64,000 bases of DNA, from positions 124,001 to 188,000 of the forward strand of contig CAMKQH010000002.1 of NCBI GenBank assembly GCA_946414885.1, given 5' to 3'. Origin of the DNA: an uncultured Lachnospiraceae bacterium. GTDB taxonomy: Bacteria; Bacillota; Clostridia; Lachnospirales; Lachnospiraceae. Every line of letters begins with the position of its first letter. The first letter of the stretch is position 1. Position numbers and translations under genes: made by a program. Positions 25,520-34,709 of this stretch are shown piece after piece. The notes beneath the pieces are model-generated. The model was given only the letters and a program-made list of their open reading frames with translations. It was not told the origin of the DNA and did no database searches.

Positions 25520-26713
25520 ATGGCATTTGGGACTGTTGAATCCGTGTGGTTTGGCGTGTTGGCGATTGCTATCTTAATAGGCGGTTTGGGCATGGTTATT
25601 GGACTTGAAATGAGAGCCAAACGATGCATGACGTATGGCATAGACTATGGTGCCATAAAGCGACGGATGCTGGAATGCCTGGGCGAAGAAAGCGAACCAT
25701 ATTACGTTTTGGCGGGATGGCGCAGATTAGCCTTTAGGAGCCGGTTGGAGGATACGAGCTATCATCAGTGTATTTGCATGGCGGTCATGCAAGACAAAAT
25801 TGCCGTTTTTACGCTATGGAAAACAAACGGATCATTACAGATCAAGCAGATTCACGTTGAGCGCAAGGATTATTTGCAATACGTTCTTCGGAAAAACAAA
25901 ATGGAGCTATTCTTTCACGTGCCGGGTATGAAAGGCGAATTAATCGTTTGCGTGGAACCAAAGTTCTTCAGTCAAGAGGACTGGCATGCGCACAATGCCA
26001 TTGGAATCAGCCAACAGCTGGCATTTGACCGGCTCACGGAGGAATTGAAGGCGAGTAAGGCACTACGTGCCCAGACGTCGGAATGGGTGAATGGAAAGCT
26101 TTCGGGAACCAATCTGTTTATTAGTGGCTGCGGAATCCTTTTTTTCGTTATAGGCGCGTTCCTTTTCCGGATGTTTTGGCCCTTCGCCGCGGAAGAGAGA
26201 AAAGCACCCGTCCCATTGACGACGTTTATGATGGATGCGGGTGATTACTCGAACGGAACGCGAGTGATCGTGGATACGGGATCGGTTTTGACGCTGATTT
26301 ATGAAAAGCCTGAAACATACAATTATTTTGCCAAATCTGGTCCCAAAAAGAATCCGCGAAAGTTGTACTATCTCATGACCGTGGGAAGTGGGGAGGATAC
26401 CCGTTACGTGCTTCTTTCTTCAGGGGAGGAGCTTCTGCTTCAAAATGGTTCCAAAATTGCGAAGCAGGAAACCGGATCCATTCAGCCCATATTTGATTCC
26501 AACGCGAAAAAGAATTACCGTGAGTGGATCGACAAAGCTCAACGTGGACTGGACGGAATGAGTGAAAAAACAGTGCAGGGATGGGATCATCAGGTGACCA
26601 TTTCCCAACTGACGGTACAGGACGAAACGACGTCGTTTGTCGTTGCATGTGTCGTTTGGATGGTTGCCGGCGCTGCATGGTTTATTCTCGGCTTTGACAG
26701 AAAATTGAGTTAA
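25520..26713 (+). CDS. Membrane protein of unknown function
   Basis: 397 residues. One N-terminal TM helix (about 10-30), a 160-residue soluble region with no recognised motif, a TM helix (about 195-215), a second soluble region of about 150 residues, and a C-terminal TM helix (about 372-392). The topology gives two soluble domains on opposite faces. The ATG at 25520 has AGGGGAGAAG. It follows the two paralogous lipoproteins by 45 nt and may be co-transcribed with them. The gene is unrelated to the valS unit that follows, which has its own promoter. Confidence 0.55.
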   Translation: MAFGTVESVWFGVLAIAILIGGLGMVIGLEMRAKRCMTYGIDYGAIKRRMLECLGEESEPYYVLAGWRRLAFRSRLEDTSYHQCICMAVMQDKIAVFTLWKTNGSLQIKQIHVERKDYLQYVLRKNKMELFFHVPGMKGELIVCVEPKFFSQEDWHAHNAIGISQQLAFDRLTEELKASKALRAQTSEWVNGKLSGTNLFISGCGILFFVIGAFLFRMFWPFAAEERKAPVPLTTFMMDAGDYSNGTRVIVDTGSVLTLIYEKPETYNYFAKSGPKKNPRKLYYLMTVGSGEDTRYVLLSSGEELLLQNGSKIAKQETGSIQPIFDSNAKKNYREWIDKAQRGLDGMSEKTVQGWDHQVTISQLTVQDETTSFVVACVVWMVAGAAWFILGFDRKLS

Positions 26714-26718
26714 AAAGC

Positions 26719-26747
26719 TTGACTTTTTGAAAGGCAGGCATTATATT
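26719..26747 (+). promoter_or_regulatory. valS promoter
   Basis: TTGACT (26719-26724), a 17-bp spacer and TATATT (26742-26747), directly ahead of the T-box leader. Confidence 0.8.
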
Positions 26748-26754
26748 TTTCACT

Positions 26755-27137
26755 ATAAGAAATATCCAAGAGTAAAGGCCGTGAGGAAGAAGAGTACGCT
26801 AGAGACCGCCTGACAGAGAAGATGCCTGCCTTCTAAGACCTAACCGGGGAGATTTATCCAAGGGGAGAGGAATGAAGGCGCTGTGAGGGCATTTGAGGAA
26901 AGGAAAGCGGAAGGTAGCTTCGGAGCCGGAGAGCTGAACAAGCCGGGATGCGCTGAATGCCAGCGCTGTGGATTCAGTAGGCTTTCACGAGTGATTCCCG
27001 TTACAGGATCAGACTTTGAACTGAGCATTCAGGAGAAGTCATGGAGAGGATGGTCGTGAGGCCTTCCGAAAACAAAGGTGGTACCGCGTGAATAACGCCC
27101 TTTGCAAACCAATCGTTTGCAGAGGGCGTGTTTTTTT
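26755..27137 (+). ncRNA. T-box riboswitch leader of valS
   Basis: The leader carries the antiterminator T-box AAAGGTGGTACCGCG (27074-27088). It is followed by a 15-bp terminator stem (27095-27109 with 27115-27129) and a T-run to 27137. In the Stem I region, GAA-G-GTA-G followed by a GGAG (26911-26922) fits the usual specifier layout, giving GTA, a valine codon, at 26914-26916. Uncharged tRNA-Val should bind and let transcription proceed into valS. At about 380 nt the leader is longer than most T-boxes; the first 100 nt (to about 26860) may be an added element. Confidence 0.92.
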
Positions 27138-27237
27138 ACGATCTTTTGCAGACTTAATGCGGATTGAAGCGACGGCCAATGGGGACGGAGCCAATGAAGC
27201 AAAAATATCGCGAAGCGATTCAGACAGGAGGAGTAAA

Positions 27238-29898
27238 ATGAGTAAGGAACTGGCAAAAACCTATGATCCTCAAGGCATTGAGGACAAACTCTACCAGAAA
27301 TGGCTCGACAAGAAGTATTTTCACGCGGAGGTGGATCATTCAAAGACTCCCTTCACCATCGTGATCCCGCCCCCAAACATTACGGGACAGCTCCACATGG
27401 GGCATGCGCTTGACAATACCATGCAGGACATCCTGATCCGTTTTAAGAGAATGCAGGGATATAATGCCCTTTGGCAGCCCGGCACCGATCATGCTTCCAT
27501 CGCGACGGAGGTCAAGATCATTGAGAAACTGAAAGAGCAGGGCATCGATAAGCATGATCTCGGCAGAGAGAAGTTTCTTGAGCGTGCATGGGAGTGGAAG
27601 AAAGAGTACGGCGGACGCATCATTTCCCAGCTGAAGAAGATGGGTTCTTCCTGCGACTGGGACAGAGAGCGCTTCACCATGGACGAGGGCTGCAATAAGG
27701 CCGTGACCGAAGTGTTCGTTAAGATGCATGAAAAAGGCTATATCTATAAGGGTTCCAGGATCATCAACTGGTGTCCCGTTTGTAATACCTCTATCTCTGA
27801 CGCGGAGGTTGTTTATGAGGAGCAGGCCGGACATTTCTGGCACATCAAGTACCCCATCATGAACGAGGACGGTACGCCCTCCACGACGGAGTTCCTGACC
27901 TTTGCGACCACCCGTCCTGAGACCATGCTCGGCGATACTGCAGTAGCCATCCATCCCGAGGATGAGAGGTACCAGCACCTGATCGGCAAGAAGGTGATGC
28001 TTCCTCTCATGAACCGCGTGATCCCCGTTGTTACGGATTCCTACGTAGACAGGGAGTTTGGTACCGGCGTCGTAAAGATCACGCCCGCACATGACCCGAA
28101 CGACTTTGAGGTTGGCAAGCGTCATAACCTGCCCGTGATCAACGTGATGAATGATGATGCGACCATCAACCAGAACGGCGGAAAGTTCGCCGGCATGGAT
28201 CGTTACGAAGCAAGAGCCGCCATCGTGAAGGAATTGGATGAGATGGGACTTCTCGTAAAGATCGAGGATCACGTTCACAACGTAGGCACCCATGACAGAT
28301 GTAAGACCACCATCGAGCCCATGGTAAAAGAGCAGTGGTTCGTAAAGATGGACGAGCTGATCAAGCCTGCCGTTGAAGCAGTAAAGACCGGCGACATCAA
28401 GCTCATACCTGAGCGCATGGAGAAGACTTATTATAACTGGACCGACAACATCCGCGACTGGTGTATCAGCCGTCAGCTTTGGTGGGGTCACAGAATTCCC
28501 GCATATTACTGCGACAAGTGCGGCGAGATCGTTGTTGCCGCTGAGGAGCCGAAGGTTTGTCCCAAGTGTGGCTGCGAGCACTTCACGCAGGATCCTGATA
28601 CGCTGGATACTTGGTTCTCCTCTGCACTCTGGCCATTTGAGACGCTGGGCTGGCCTGAGAAGACGGAGGATCTGAAGTACTTCTATCCCACGGACGTGCT
28701 GGTAACCGGTTATGACATCATCTTCTTCTGGGTTATCCGCATGATCTTCTCCGGATTCGAGCAGATGGGCGAGAAGCCTTTCAAGACCGTATTGTTCCAT
28801 GGTTTGGTTCGTGACAGCCAGGGCCGCAAGATGAGTAAGTCCCTTGGCAACGGCATTGATCCTCTCGAGATCATCGAGAAGTACGGCGCTGACGCGCTTC
28901 GCCTTACCCTGATCACCGGCAACGCGCCCGGAAATGACATGAGATTCTATTACGAGAGAGTGGAAAACTCCCGTAACTTTGCAAATAAGGTATGGAACGC
29001 TTCCCGTTTCATCATGATGAACATGGACGGAAAGACCGTGACCACTCCTGCGGAAAGCGAATTGCAACCCGTTGACAAGTGGATCCTGTCCAAGCTCAAT
29101 ACCTTGGTGAAGGACGTTACCGACAACATGGAGAGCTTCGAGCTTGGCATTGCGGTTCAGAAGGTTTATGACTTCATTTGGGATGAGTTCTGTGACTGGT
29201 ACATTGAGATGGTAAAGCCCCGTCTTTACAACACGGATGATGCCGTTAGCCAGAACGCGGCGCTTTGGACCTTGAAGACCGTTCTGATCGACGCGCTGAA
29301 GCTTCTTCATCCTTACATGCCGTTCATTACGGAAGAAATCTTCTGCACGCTGCAGAGCGAGGAAGAGTCCATCATGATCAGCAAGTGGCCCGTTTACGAC
29401 GAGGCAAGAAATTACGCGAAGGAAGAGAAGGCCATCGAGATCATTAAGGAAGCCGTTCGCGGCATCCGTAACGTTCGCAGCGAGATGAACGTGGCACCTT
29501 CCAGAAAGGCGAGCGTTCACCTGGTGAGTGAGGACGCTGAGATCCGTCAGGTATTCACGGAAGGCAAGTTGTTCTTTGCTTCCCTCGCATATGCGAATGA
29601 AGTATTTATTCAGGAAGACAAGACCGGCATCGCGGACGACGCCGTTTCCGTGGTGATCGCAGGTGCTACGCTTTACATTCCTTTTGCGGAGCTGGTTGAC
29701 ATTTCCGCGGAGATCGAGAGACTCGAGAAGGAGCAAAAGCGTCTCGAGGGTGAGCTCGCCAGAGTTAACGGAATGCTTTCCAACGAGAGATTCATCTCCA
29801 AGGCACCTGAAGCCAAGATCGCTGAAGAGAAGGAAAAACTTACAAAGTACACCAACATGATGGAGCAGGTGAAGACGAGACTTTCCCAGCTGCGGTAA
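27238..29898 (+). CDS. valS: Valyl-tRNA synthetase
   Basis: 886 residues, the usual length. The class I signatures are intact: the HIGH-type motif in [15 protein letters not shown] (near residue 45) and KMSKS in [11 protein letters not shown] (near residue 531). Zinc-binding CxxC pairs (CDKCGE, CPKCGC) are present around 425-445, and the C-terminal coiled coil starts near residue 820. It charges tRNA-Val in the cytosol and edits threonine. The start is ATG 27238, 6 nt after AGGAGGAG; earlier in-frame starts fall in the leader. It is regulated by the T-box upstream. Confidence 0.97.
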   Translation: MSKELAKTYDPQGIEDKLYQKWLDKKYFHAEVDHSKTPFTIVIPPPNITGQLHMGHALDNTMQDILIRFKRMQGYNALWQPGTDHASIATEVKIIEKLKEQGIDKHDLGREKFLERAWEWKKEYGGRIISQLKKMGSSCDWDRERFTMDEGCNKAVTEVFVKMHEKGYIYKGSRIINWCPVCNTSISDAEVVYEEQAGHFWHIKYPIMNEDGTPSTTEFLTFATTRPETMLGDTAVAIHPEDERYQHLIGKKVMLPLMNRVIPVVTDSYVDREFGTGVVKITPAHDPNDFEVGKRHNLPVINVMNDDATINQNGGKFAGMDRYEARAAIVKELDEMGLLVKIEDHVHNVGTHDRCKTTIEPMVKEQWFVKMDELIKPAVEAVKTGDIKLIPERMEKTYYNWTDNIRDWCISRQLWWGHRIPAYYCDKCGEIVVAAEEPKVCPKCGCEHFTQDPDTLDTWFSSALWPFETLGWPEKTEDLKYFYPTDVLVTGYDIIFFWVIRMIFSGFEQMGEKPFKTVLFHGLVRDSQGRKMSKSLGNGIDPLEIIEKYGADALRLTLITGNAPGNDMRFYYERVENSRNFANKVWNASRFIMMNMDGKTVTTPAESELQPVDKWILSKLNTLVKDVTDNMESFELGIAVQKVYDFIWDEFCDWYIEMVKPRLYNTDDAVSQNAALWTLKTVLIDALKLLHPYMPFITEEIFCTLQSEEESIMISKWPVYDEARNYAKEEKAIEIIKEAVRGIRNVRSEMNVAPSRKASVHLVSEDAEIRQVFTEGKLFFASLAYANEVFIQEDKTGIADDAVSVVIAGATLYIPFAELVDISAEIERLEKEQKRLEGELARVNGMLSNERFISKAPEAKIAEEKEKLTKYTNMMEQVKTRLSQLR

Positions 29899-29931
29899 AG
29901 CATGAATTGGTACTGGATGACAGGTATAAAA

Positions 29932-31359
29932 ATGATTAGGCAAGAGATCAAGACATATGAGGAGGCCGTGGAATATTTGTTGAATATTCCACGGTTCACG
30001 AAGAAAAACAGCATGGAGGATACCAAGGCGTTCCTGGGACGCCTTGGGAATCCGGATCGGGATCTGAAGATCCTGCACGTGGCAGGCACAAACGGCAAGG
30101 GAAGCGTTTGTGCCTACTTGCGGTATATGCTGGAGGAGGCGGGATATGCCGTTTGCTCCTTTACGTCGCCGCATCTGGTGGACGTGAGGGAGAGGTTTCT
30201 CATCCGCGGGGAAATGGTGGGCAAGGAAGATTTCCTGAAAGCCTTTCTCGCGATCTATGATCTGATTCCGTGGGAGATCCTTGCAAAGGAGGACGTCTTT
30301 AACGAGGAGGGGAAGCTTCCGGAAGGATTCTACCATCCCACTTTTTTTGAGTATTTGTTCTTTATGGCAATGCTTCTTTTCCGAGAGGCAAAGCCAGATT
30401 ACTGCATTTTGGAGACGGGACTGGGCGGACGATTGGATGCCACGAATTCCGTTGGGAAAAAGGAGCTTTCCATCATCACGAGGATCAGTTTGGATCACAT
30501 GGAATACCTTGGTGACACGGTGGAAAAAATCGCCGGGGAGAAGGCAGGGATCATCGCTGCCGGAACTCCCGTGATCTATTTGGACGACGAAAAAAACGTA
30601 AGCGCGGTATTTGTCGAAAGGGCGAAAGAACTTGGCGCCAAGGCTTGTCCTGCGTCGAAAAATGACTATGCGTTAATAAAATTTCAGAATAAAAACATTG
30701 ATTTTTCTTTACGTACTCGTTATTATAAAGATATTAGCGTGACTCTGCACACGGCGGCTCTGTATCAGATGGAGAACGCCGCTTTGGCCGTGCGCGCACT
30801 TGAGGAGCTCGACAAGGGACGCACCGTAAGGGCGGAGCACGTGATCGCCGGATTGGCAAAATGCTTCTGGCCTGGCAGGATGGAGGAGATTGCGAAGGAC
30901 GTGTTCGTGGACGGTGCGCACAATGAAGATGGCGTGCGGGCATTCCTCGAATCCGTAAGGGCGGACGGCTGGCAGGGAGAGAGAATCCTGCTGTTTTCTG
31001 CCGTAAAGGATAAGCAGTTTGAAAAAATGTTGGGAAAGATCATATCTTCCCGATTGTTTACAAAGGTATTCCTCACGCACGTAGACTCGGGACGCGCTAC
31101 GAAGACGGAAGTCTTGGAGGAAGTAACGGCCCGCCTTCTCAAGGAGAGTTATGCGGGTGAAGAGGAGAAGCGTTTGGAGACGGGAACCTATGAGAACGTC
31201 CTGCAGGCGCTGGGGGACTTACTGGAGAAGAAGCAGGCGCTGCAAAGGATCTATATTGCCGGCAGTCTTTATCTCGTAGGTGAAGTGAAAGCAAGTTTAG
31301 GAGTTTTGAAAGATGATCAATTTCGAAGAAGAACTGAAGAAGTTCCATCCGAGCACTGA
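29932..31359 (+). CDS. folC: Folylpolyglutamate synthase / dihydrofolate synthase
   Basis: 475 residues of the Mur-ligase-like FolC family, with the ATP-binding loop HVAGTNGKGSV (near residue 45), the SPHLVDVRER motif and LETGLGGRLDATN. It adds glutamates to folates in the cytosol. Two starts are possible: ATG 29902, only 3 nt after the valS stop, and ATG 29932, preceded by ACAGGT; the second is preferred because the protein then begins at the family's usual point. It lies directly behind valS, probably in its transcript. The 3' end overlaps a small gene by 47 nt. Confidence 0.9.
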   Translation: MIRQEIKTYEEAVEYLLNIPRFTKKNSMEDTKAFLGRLGNPDRDLKILHVAGTNGKGSVCAYLRYMLEEAGYAVCSFTSPHLVDVRERFLIRGEMVGKEDFLKAFLAIYDLIPWEILAKEDVFNEEGKLPEGFYHPTFFEYLFFMAMLLFREAKPDYCILETGLGGRLDATNSVGKKELSIITRISLDHMEYLGDTVEKIAGEKAGIIAAGTPVIYLDDEKNVSAVFVERAKELGAKACPASKNDYALIKFQNKNIDFSLRTRYYKDISVTLHTAALYQMENAALAVRALEELDKGRTVRAEHVIAGLAKCFWPGRMEEIAKDVFVDGAHNEDGVRAFLESVRADGWQGERILLFSAVKDKQFEKMLGKIISSRLFTKVFLTHVDSGRATKTEVLEEVTARLLKESYAGEEEKRLETGTYENVLQALGDLLEKKQALQRIYIAGSLYLVGEVKASLGVLKDDQFRRRTEEVPSEH

Positions 31360-31480
31360 GGTGGAAGAAATTCAAGATGACATATATAACCGGAGCGCGA
31401 CGGACATTGCGGGCGTGTTTGAGCAGATGTTCGTGCGGAAGGAAGAAGTGCAGCAACAGGAGCAGATGATAGGAGGTTGA
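31313..31480 (+). CDS. Conserved-looking 55-residue protein of unknown function
   Basis: A short frame starting ATG 31313, inside the end of folC, with TTAGGAG 8-9 nt upstream, and ending TGA at 31480. The product starts MINFEEELKKF and is acidic and probably helical, with a hydrophobic face in the middle (TDIAGVFEQMF) and a Gln/Glu-rich end. Its last codons contain the AGGAGG site of the next gene (ATG 31483), so folC, this gene and the zinc-ribbon/TPR gene are translationally coupled. No function can be assigned. It is below usual length cut-offs and easily missed. Confidence 0.7.
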   Translation: MINFEEELKKFHPSTEVEEIQDDIYNRSATDIAGVFEQMFVRKEEVQQQEQMIGG

Positions 31481-31482
31481 GC

Positions 31483-32898
31483 ATGGTTTGTTACCAGTGC
31501 GGTTGCCAACTGTCTGAGCAGGATTACTGTACCTCTTGCGGTGCGGACGTGTCCTTGTACAAAAAGATCATATGCCTGTCCAACCATTATTACAACGAGG
31601 GCTTGGAGAAGGCCAAGGTCAGGGATCTGACCGGTGCCATAGACAGTTTGGAACACAGCTTAAAATATTATAGCAGAAACGTAGAAGCCAGAAACCTTTT
31701 GGGTCTGGTATATTATGAGATTGGGGAAAGCACGGAGGCCATGAGCGAATGGATCCTCAGCATGAACGTGGAACCCAAGAAAAACATTGCGTCGGATTAC
31801 ATTCAGCGGATTCAGAACAATCCTTCCAGATATGACGTAATCCGGCAGACCATGAAGAAGTTTAATCAGGCACTTTCCTATTGCCAGCAGGGCAGTAAGG
31901 ATCTCGCCGTGATCCAGCTTAAGAAGGTTCTTTCCCTGAGTCCCAGATTTATCAAGGCGCACTTGCTTCTCGCCTTGTTACATATTGACAACGAGGATTG
32001 GGAAAAGGCCAGACGCGAGTTGAACAAGACGCTCGCCATCGACCGCGGAAATACCCAGGCGCTTCTCTACATGCAGGAAGTGGACAAGATGCTGGCGCCT
32101 GACGACATTGAAAAGAATGACAAGAAGCGCAAGAAGGAAGAGACGGTCCGCTATCAGAGCGATAATGAAGTCATCATCCAGCCTGCCAATCTTGCGGAAG
32201 GGACCAGGGGCGGTTTGGCCACGATCCTGAACGTGTTTATTGGCCTGGTGCTCGGCGCTGCCGCAATGTATTTCCTTGTGCTTCCGGCGAACCGTAAGGC
32301 AGCGCAGGACGAAGCCCAGGAACGGGTGGAATCTATTGCGGGACAGCTGGATTCCAAGACGAACCAGATCCAGCAGTTGGAAAACCAGGTGAAGGCATTG
32401 GAAGCCGCAAAGGCCCAGTTGGAAGAGGACCTGGACGTTTATGAGGGAAATGAAGGCAAGCTCAAGGAAATGGATCAGCTCTTTGTGGCGGCATCCACGT
32501 ATCTCTCCACAAAGGACGTAAGCCAGACGGCTGAGCGTTTGGATCACGTGCGTGAAACGATCAAGATTGAGGACACCTCAGAGGAATTCCAAAGTCTGTA
32601 TAATTCGCTGCTGGCGCTGATCGGACCAGAGCTCGCGCAGACCTATCGCGATTCCGGATACGTATCCTTCAGAAACAAGGATTACGGTTCGGCCATCGAG
32701 AGTTATTCCAAGGCCGTTTATTATGATCCCAACAATGCTGACGCGCTTTTGGAACTGGGAGACGCTTACCGCATGAATGAGGATTCGGTGAATGCGGTGA
32801 CAATCTACAATCGCGTGATCGAACTGTTCCCGGAATCGGATACGGCAAGACGCGCAAAGCAGTGGCTTCATGACTATAGTGAAGGCGACACGGAATAA
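31483..32898 (+). CDS. Zinc-ribbon / TPR membrane protein
   Basis: 471 residues. N-terminal zinc ribbon (CYQC...CTSC, residues 3-22), then TPR helices up to about 200, a charged linker, one TM helix (about 245-268), a long coiled coil (about 275-325) and a second set of TPR units (about 385-460) on the far side of the membrane. TPR repeats on both sides suggest a scaffold linking cytosolic and extracytoplasmic partners; the partners are unknown. The start is ATG 31483 with AGGAGG 6 nt upstream, rather than the TTG at 31477. It is last in the valS-folC-small gene series. Similar zinc-ribbon/TM layouts occur at 46372 and 48165. Confidence 0.75.
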   Translation: MVCYQCGCQLSEQDYCTSCGADVSLYKKIICLSNHYYNEGLEKAKVRDLTGAIDSLEHSLKYYSRNVEARNLLGLVYYEIGESTEAMSEWILSMNVEPKKNIASDYIQRIQNNPSRYDVIRQTMKKFNQALSYCQQGSKDLAVIQLKKVLSLSPRFIKAHLLLALLHIDNEDWEKARRELNKTLAIDRGNTQALLYMQEVDKMLAPDDIEKNDKKRKKEETVRYQSDNEVIIQPANLAEGTRGGLATILNVFIGLVLGAAAMYFLVLPANRKAAQDEAQERVESIAGQLDSKTNQIQQLENQVKALEAAKAQLEEDLDVYEGNEGKLKEMDQLFVAASTYLSTKDVSQTAERLDHVRETIKIEDTSEEFQSLYNSLLALIGPELAQTYRDSGYVSFRNKDYGSAIESYSKAVYYDPNNADALLELGDAYRMNEDSVNAVTIYNRVIELFPESDTARRAKQWLHDYSEGDTE

Positions 32899-32952
32899 CG
32901 CATGCCGTGCATGGCGCGAAAGTACAAAAGAAATCAAATACCTTACGAAAGA

Positions 32953-32985
32953 AGAAAGCTGACGGGAGATTCCCGCCGGCTTTCT
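32953..32985 (+). terminator. Hairpin terminator candidate before the spoIIA operon
   Basis: A 15-bp imperfect stem (32953-32967 with 32971-32985, loop GAT). The following T-run is interrupted (CTTGTGCG), so termination may be partial. Confidence 0.6.
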
Positions 32986-32994
32986 TGTGCGTTC

Positions 32995-33020
32995 GGGAGA
33001 ATTTTTTGCATTCCGGAATA
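32995..33020 (+). promoter_or_regulatory. Possible sigma-H-type promoter of spoIIA
   Basis: GGGAGAATT followed after about 11-12 bp by a GGAAT element (ending 33019) loosely fits the sigma-H pattern (AGGA-type -35, GAAT -10) expected for spoIIA. The -35 match is imperfect. Confidence 0.35.
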
Positions 33021-33051
33021 GTTTAGCGATAAAGTAAGGAGGAATCTTGGC

Positions 33052-33354
33052 GTGGAAGAGTTTCAAGTCATCGATCATTGTCTGATGGTGAAGCTTCCAA
33101 AGGAGGTGGACCATCATCAGGCAGGGTATTATTGTCAAAAGGCAGACGCGTTCTTGTTTCAGCCGGAGGTCAATCACGTGGTCTTCGATTTTGAGGACAC
33201 GGAATTTATGGATTCTTCAGGCATCGGGATCATCATGGGGCGGTACAAAAAGATCGCGCCCCTGGGGGGAAAGGTCTATGCAATCAACGTGGGAAAACAG
33301 GTCAAACGAATCCTGGACCTGTCGGGAATGAGTAAGCTTTTGGAGGTACTGTGA
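33052..33354 (+). CDS. spoIIAA: Anti-sigma F factor antagonist SpoIIAA
   Basis: A 100-residue STAS-domain protein with the DSSGIGIIMGRYK motif; Ser56 corresponds to the serine phosphorylated by SpoIIAB. Dephosphorylated SpoIIAA frees sigma F in the forespore. The length is slightly below the family's 115. The GTG start at 33052 follows AAGGAGG. First gene of the spoIIA operon, with SpoIIAB starting 1 nt after its stop. Confidence 0.93.
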   Translation: MEEFQVIDHCLMVKLPKEVDHHQAGYYCQKADAFLFQPEVNHVVFDFEDTEFMDSSGIGIIMGRYKKIAPLGGKVYAINVGKQVKRILDLSGMSKLLEVL

Positions 33355-33355
33355 A

Positions 33356-33865
33356 GTGAACGGAAAGATGGAAAACGAAATGGAACTGCTGTTTGACGCG
33401 ATATCTTATAACGAGGGGCTGGCGCGCGTTGCGGTGGCGGCATTTGTATCGAATCTGAATCCGACGCTGGAGGAACTGGCGGACGTGAAGACTGCCGTAT
33501 CGGAAGCCGTGACGAATGCCATCATCCATGGTTACGGGAACGTGGAGGGATATGCGGGAAAGGGACGACCGGTTCAGAAACCGGCAGACGGAAAAAAACC
33601 GGGTAAGGTCAGGATGCTTTGCAAGCTGGAACGAGGCGTACTTAAGGTATTGATCGAAGACCGCGGGAAGGGGATCGTAAACGTGGGAAAGGCCATGGAG
33701 CCACTGTTTACCACGCGGCCGGACCTGGAGCGCTCCGGCATGGGTTTCGCGTTCATGGAAGCCTTCATGGATGATCTTCAGGTGGAGAGCGCGCCAGGCG
33801 TTGGGACCATCGTGCGAATGCAAAAGAAGATGACAAATGATCCCTGGATCGAGGTTGCGCAGTAG
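33356..33865 (+). CDS. spoIIAB: Anti-sigma F factor / serine kinase SpoIIAB
   Basis: 169 residues of the GHKL ATPase fold: N-box EAVTNAIIHGY, then IEDRGKGI and SGMGFAFMEAFMD (G boxes). It binds and holds sigma F and phosphorylates SpoIIAA. Between the N-box and the next strand lies a Gly/Lys/Pro-rich insertion (about residues 62-84) absent from the roughly 146-residue classical protein. The GTG start at 33356 lies 9 nt after GGAGG; ATG 33368 is possible. It is coupled to spoIIAA upstream and sigF downstream. Confidence 0.92.
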   Translation: MNGKMENEMELLFDAISYNEGLARVAVAAFVSNLNPTLEELADVKTAVSEAVTNAIIHGYGNVEGYAGKGRPVQKPADGKKPGKVRMLCKLERGVLKVLIEDRGKGIVNVGKAMEPLFTTRPDLERSGMGFAFMEAFMDDLQVESAPGVGTIVRMQKKMTNDPWIEVAQ

Positions 33866-33867
33866 CC

Positions 33868-34632
33868 ATGGAAGACAGGTCAGTACGGAATCAGGATGCA
33901 CTGAATGAGGAAAGAAAAGCGAGGGAAGTACTGATCGAAAACAATTTGGGGCTTGTCCGGCACGTGGCAAAGCGCTTTGCCGGGAGGGGGACGGAGCTGG
34001 AGGATTTGATTCAGATCGGAACGATTGGGCTGATCAAGGCCGTAGACCGTTTTGACGGAGATCTGGGGCTTGCGTTTTCCACGCATGCCGTGCCATGGAT
34101 CATGGGGGAAATAAGGCAGTTCCTTCGGGATGACGGGCCGGTCAAGATCGCAAGGTCCATCCGGGAAAATGCCGCGGCGCTAAAAAGAATCCGCGACCGG
34201 GAGTATGCGAAGCATGGCAGGGAGCCGGGACTTTTGGAGCTTGCAAGGGAAGCAGGGATGCGCAGGGAGGACGTAATCCTTGCCCTGGAGGCAACGGGTG
34301 CCGTGCTCTCCCTAGAGGGTACGGCGGTTGGCGCGGATGGGGAAATGACGCCATTGGCAGACCGGATCACGGAATATGGCGGAGGAAACGTTGGGTTGGC
34401 GGAAGGGAAAATTGGTCCTCTGGATCCGGAAAAGGAGCGGCTGATCGACCATATTACGCTAAAACAGCTTTGGGGATGTCTGGAACCGGAAGAAAAAAGA
34501 CTTCTTTTTTATCGCTTTTACCGGGACGCTTCACAGGCGGAAACCGCAAAAATACTGGGCGTAAGCCAGGTACAGGTGAGCAGGAGGGAGCAAAAAATAC
34601 TGAAAAAACTGCGAGAGATGATAAAATCTTAA
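33868..34632 (+). CDS. sigF: RNA polymerase sigma-F factor
   Basis: A 254-residue sigma-70 family factor with region 2 (NLGLVRHVAKRFAGRG, ELEDLIQIGTIGLIKAVDRFD), region 3 and a region 4 helix-turn-helix (SQAETAKILGVSQVQVSRREQ). It is the first forespore-specific sigma factor of sporulation. The start ATG lies 2 nt after spoIIAB. The stretch between regions 3 and 4 (around ADGEMTPLADRITEYGGG) is a little longer than in Bacillus. Third gene of the operon. Confidence 0.94.
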   Translation: MEDRSVRNQDALNEERKAREVLIENNLGLVRHVAKRFAGRGTELEDLIQIGTIGLIKAVDRFDGDLGLAFSTHAVPWIMGEIRQFLRDDGPVKIARSIRENAAALKRIRDREYAKHGREPGLLELAREAGMRREDVILALEATGAVLSLEGTAVGADGEMTPLADRITEYGGGNVGLAEGKIGPLDPEKERLIDHITLKQLWGCLEPEEKRLLFYRFYRDASQAETAKILGVSQVQVSRREQKILKKLREMIKS

Positions 34633-34709
34633 AGCTAGGACTATCTTTTTTTGGAAAAATGAAGTAAAATAGAATAGCATGTGATTATCATCGCTAGAAA
34701 GAGGAGTCT

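Noticed and set aside
26731-26832. 11-bp inverted repeat AAGGCAGGCAT / ATGCCTGCCTT around the start of the T-box leader
   Set aside because: The left arm lies in the promoter spacer and so is not in the transcript; probably coincidence.
27340-30498. Open frame of about 1050 codons on the minus strand across valS and folC
   Set aside because: It is antisense to two certain genes, has no family features and results from the codon bias of valS, which leaves few stops on the other strand.
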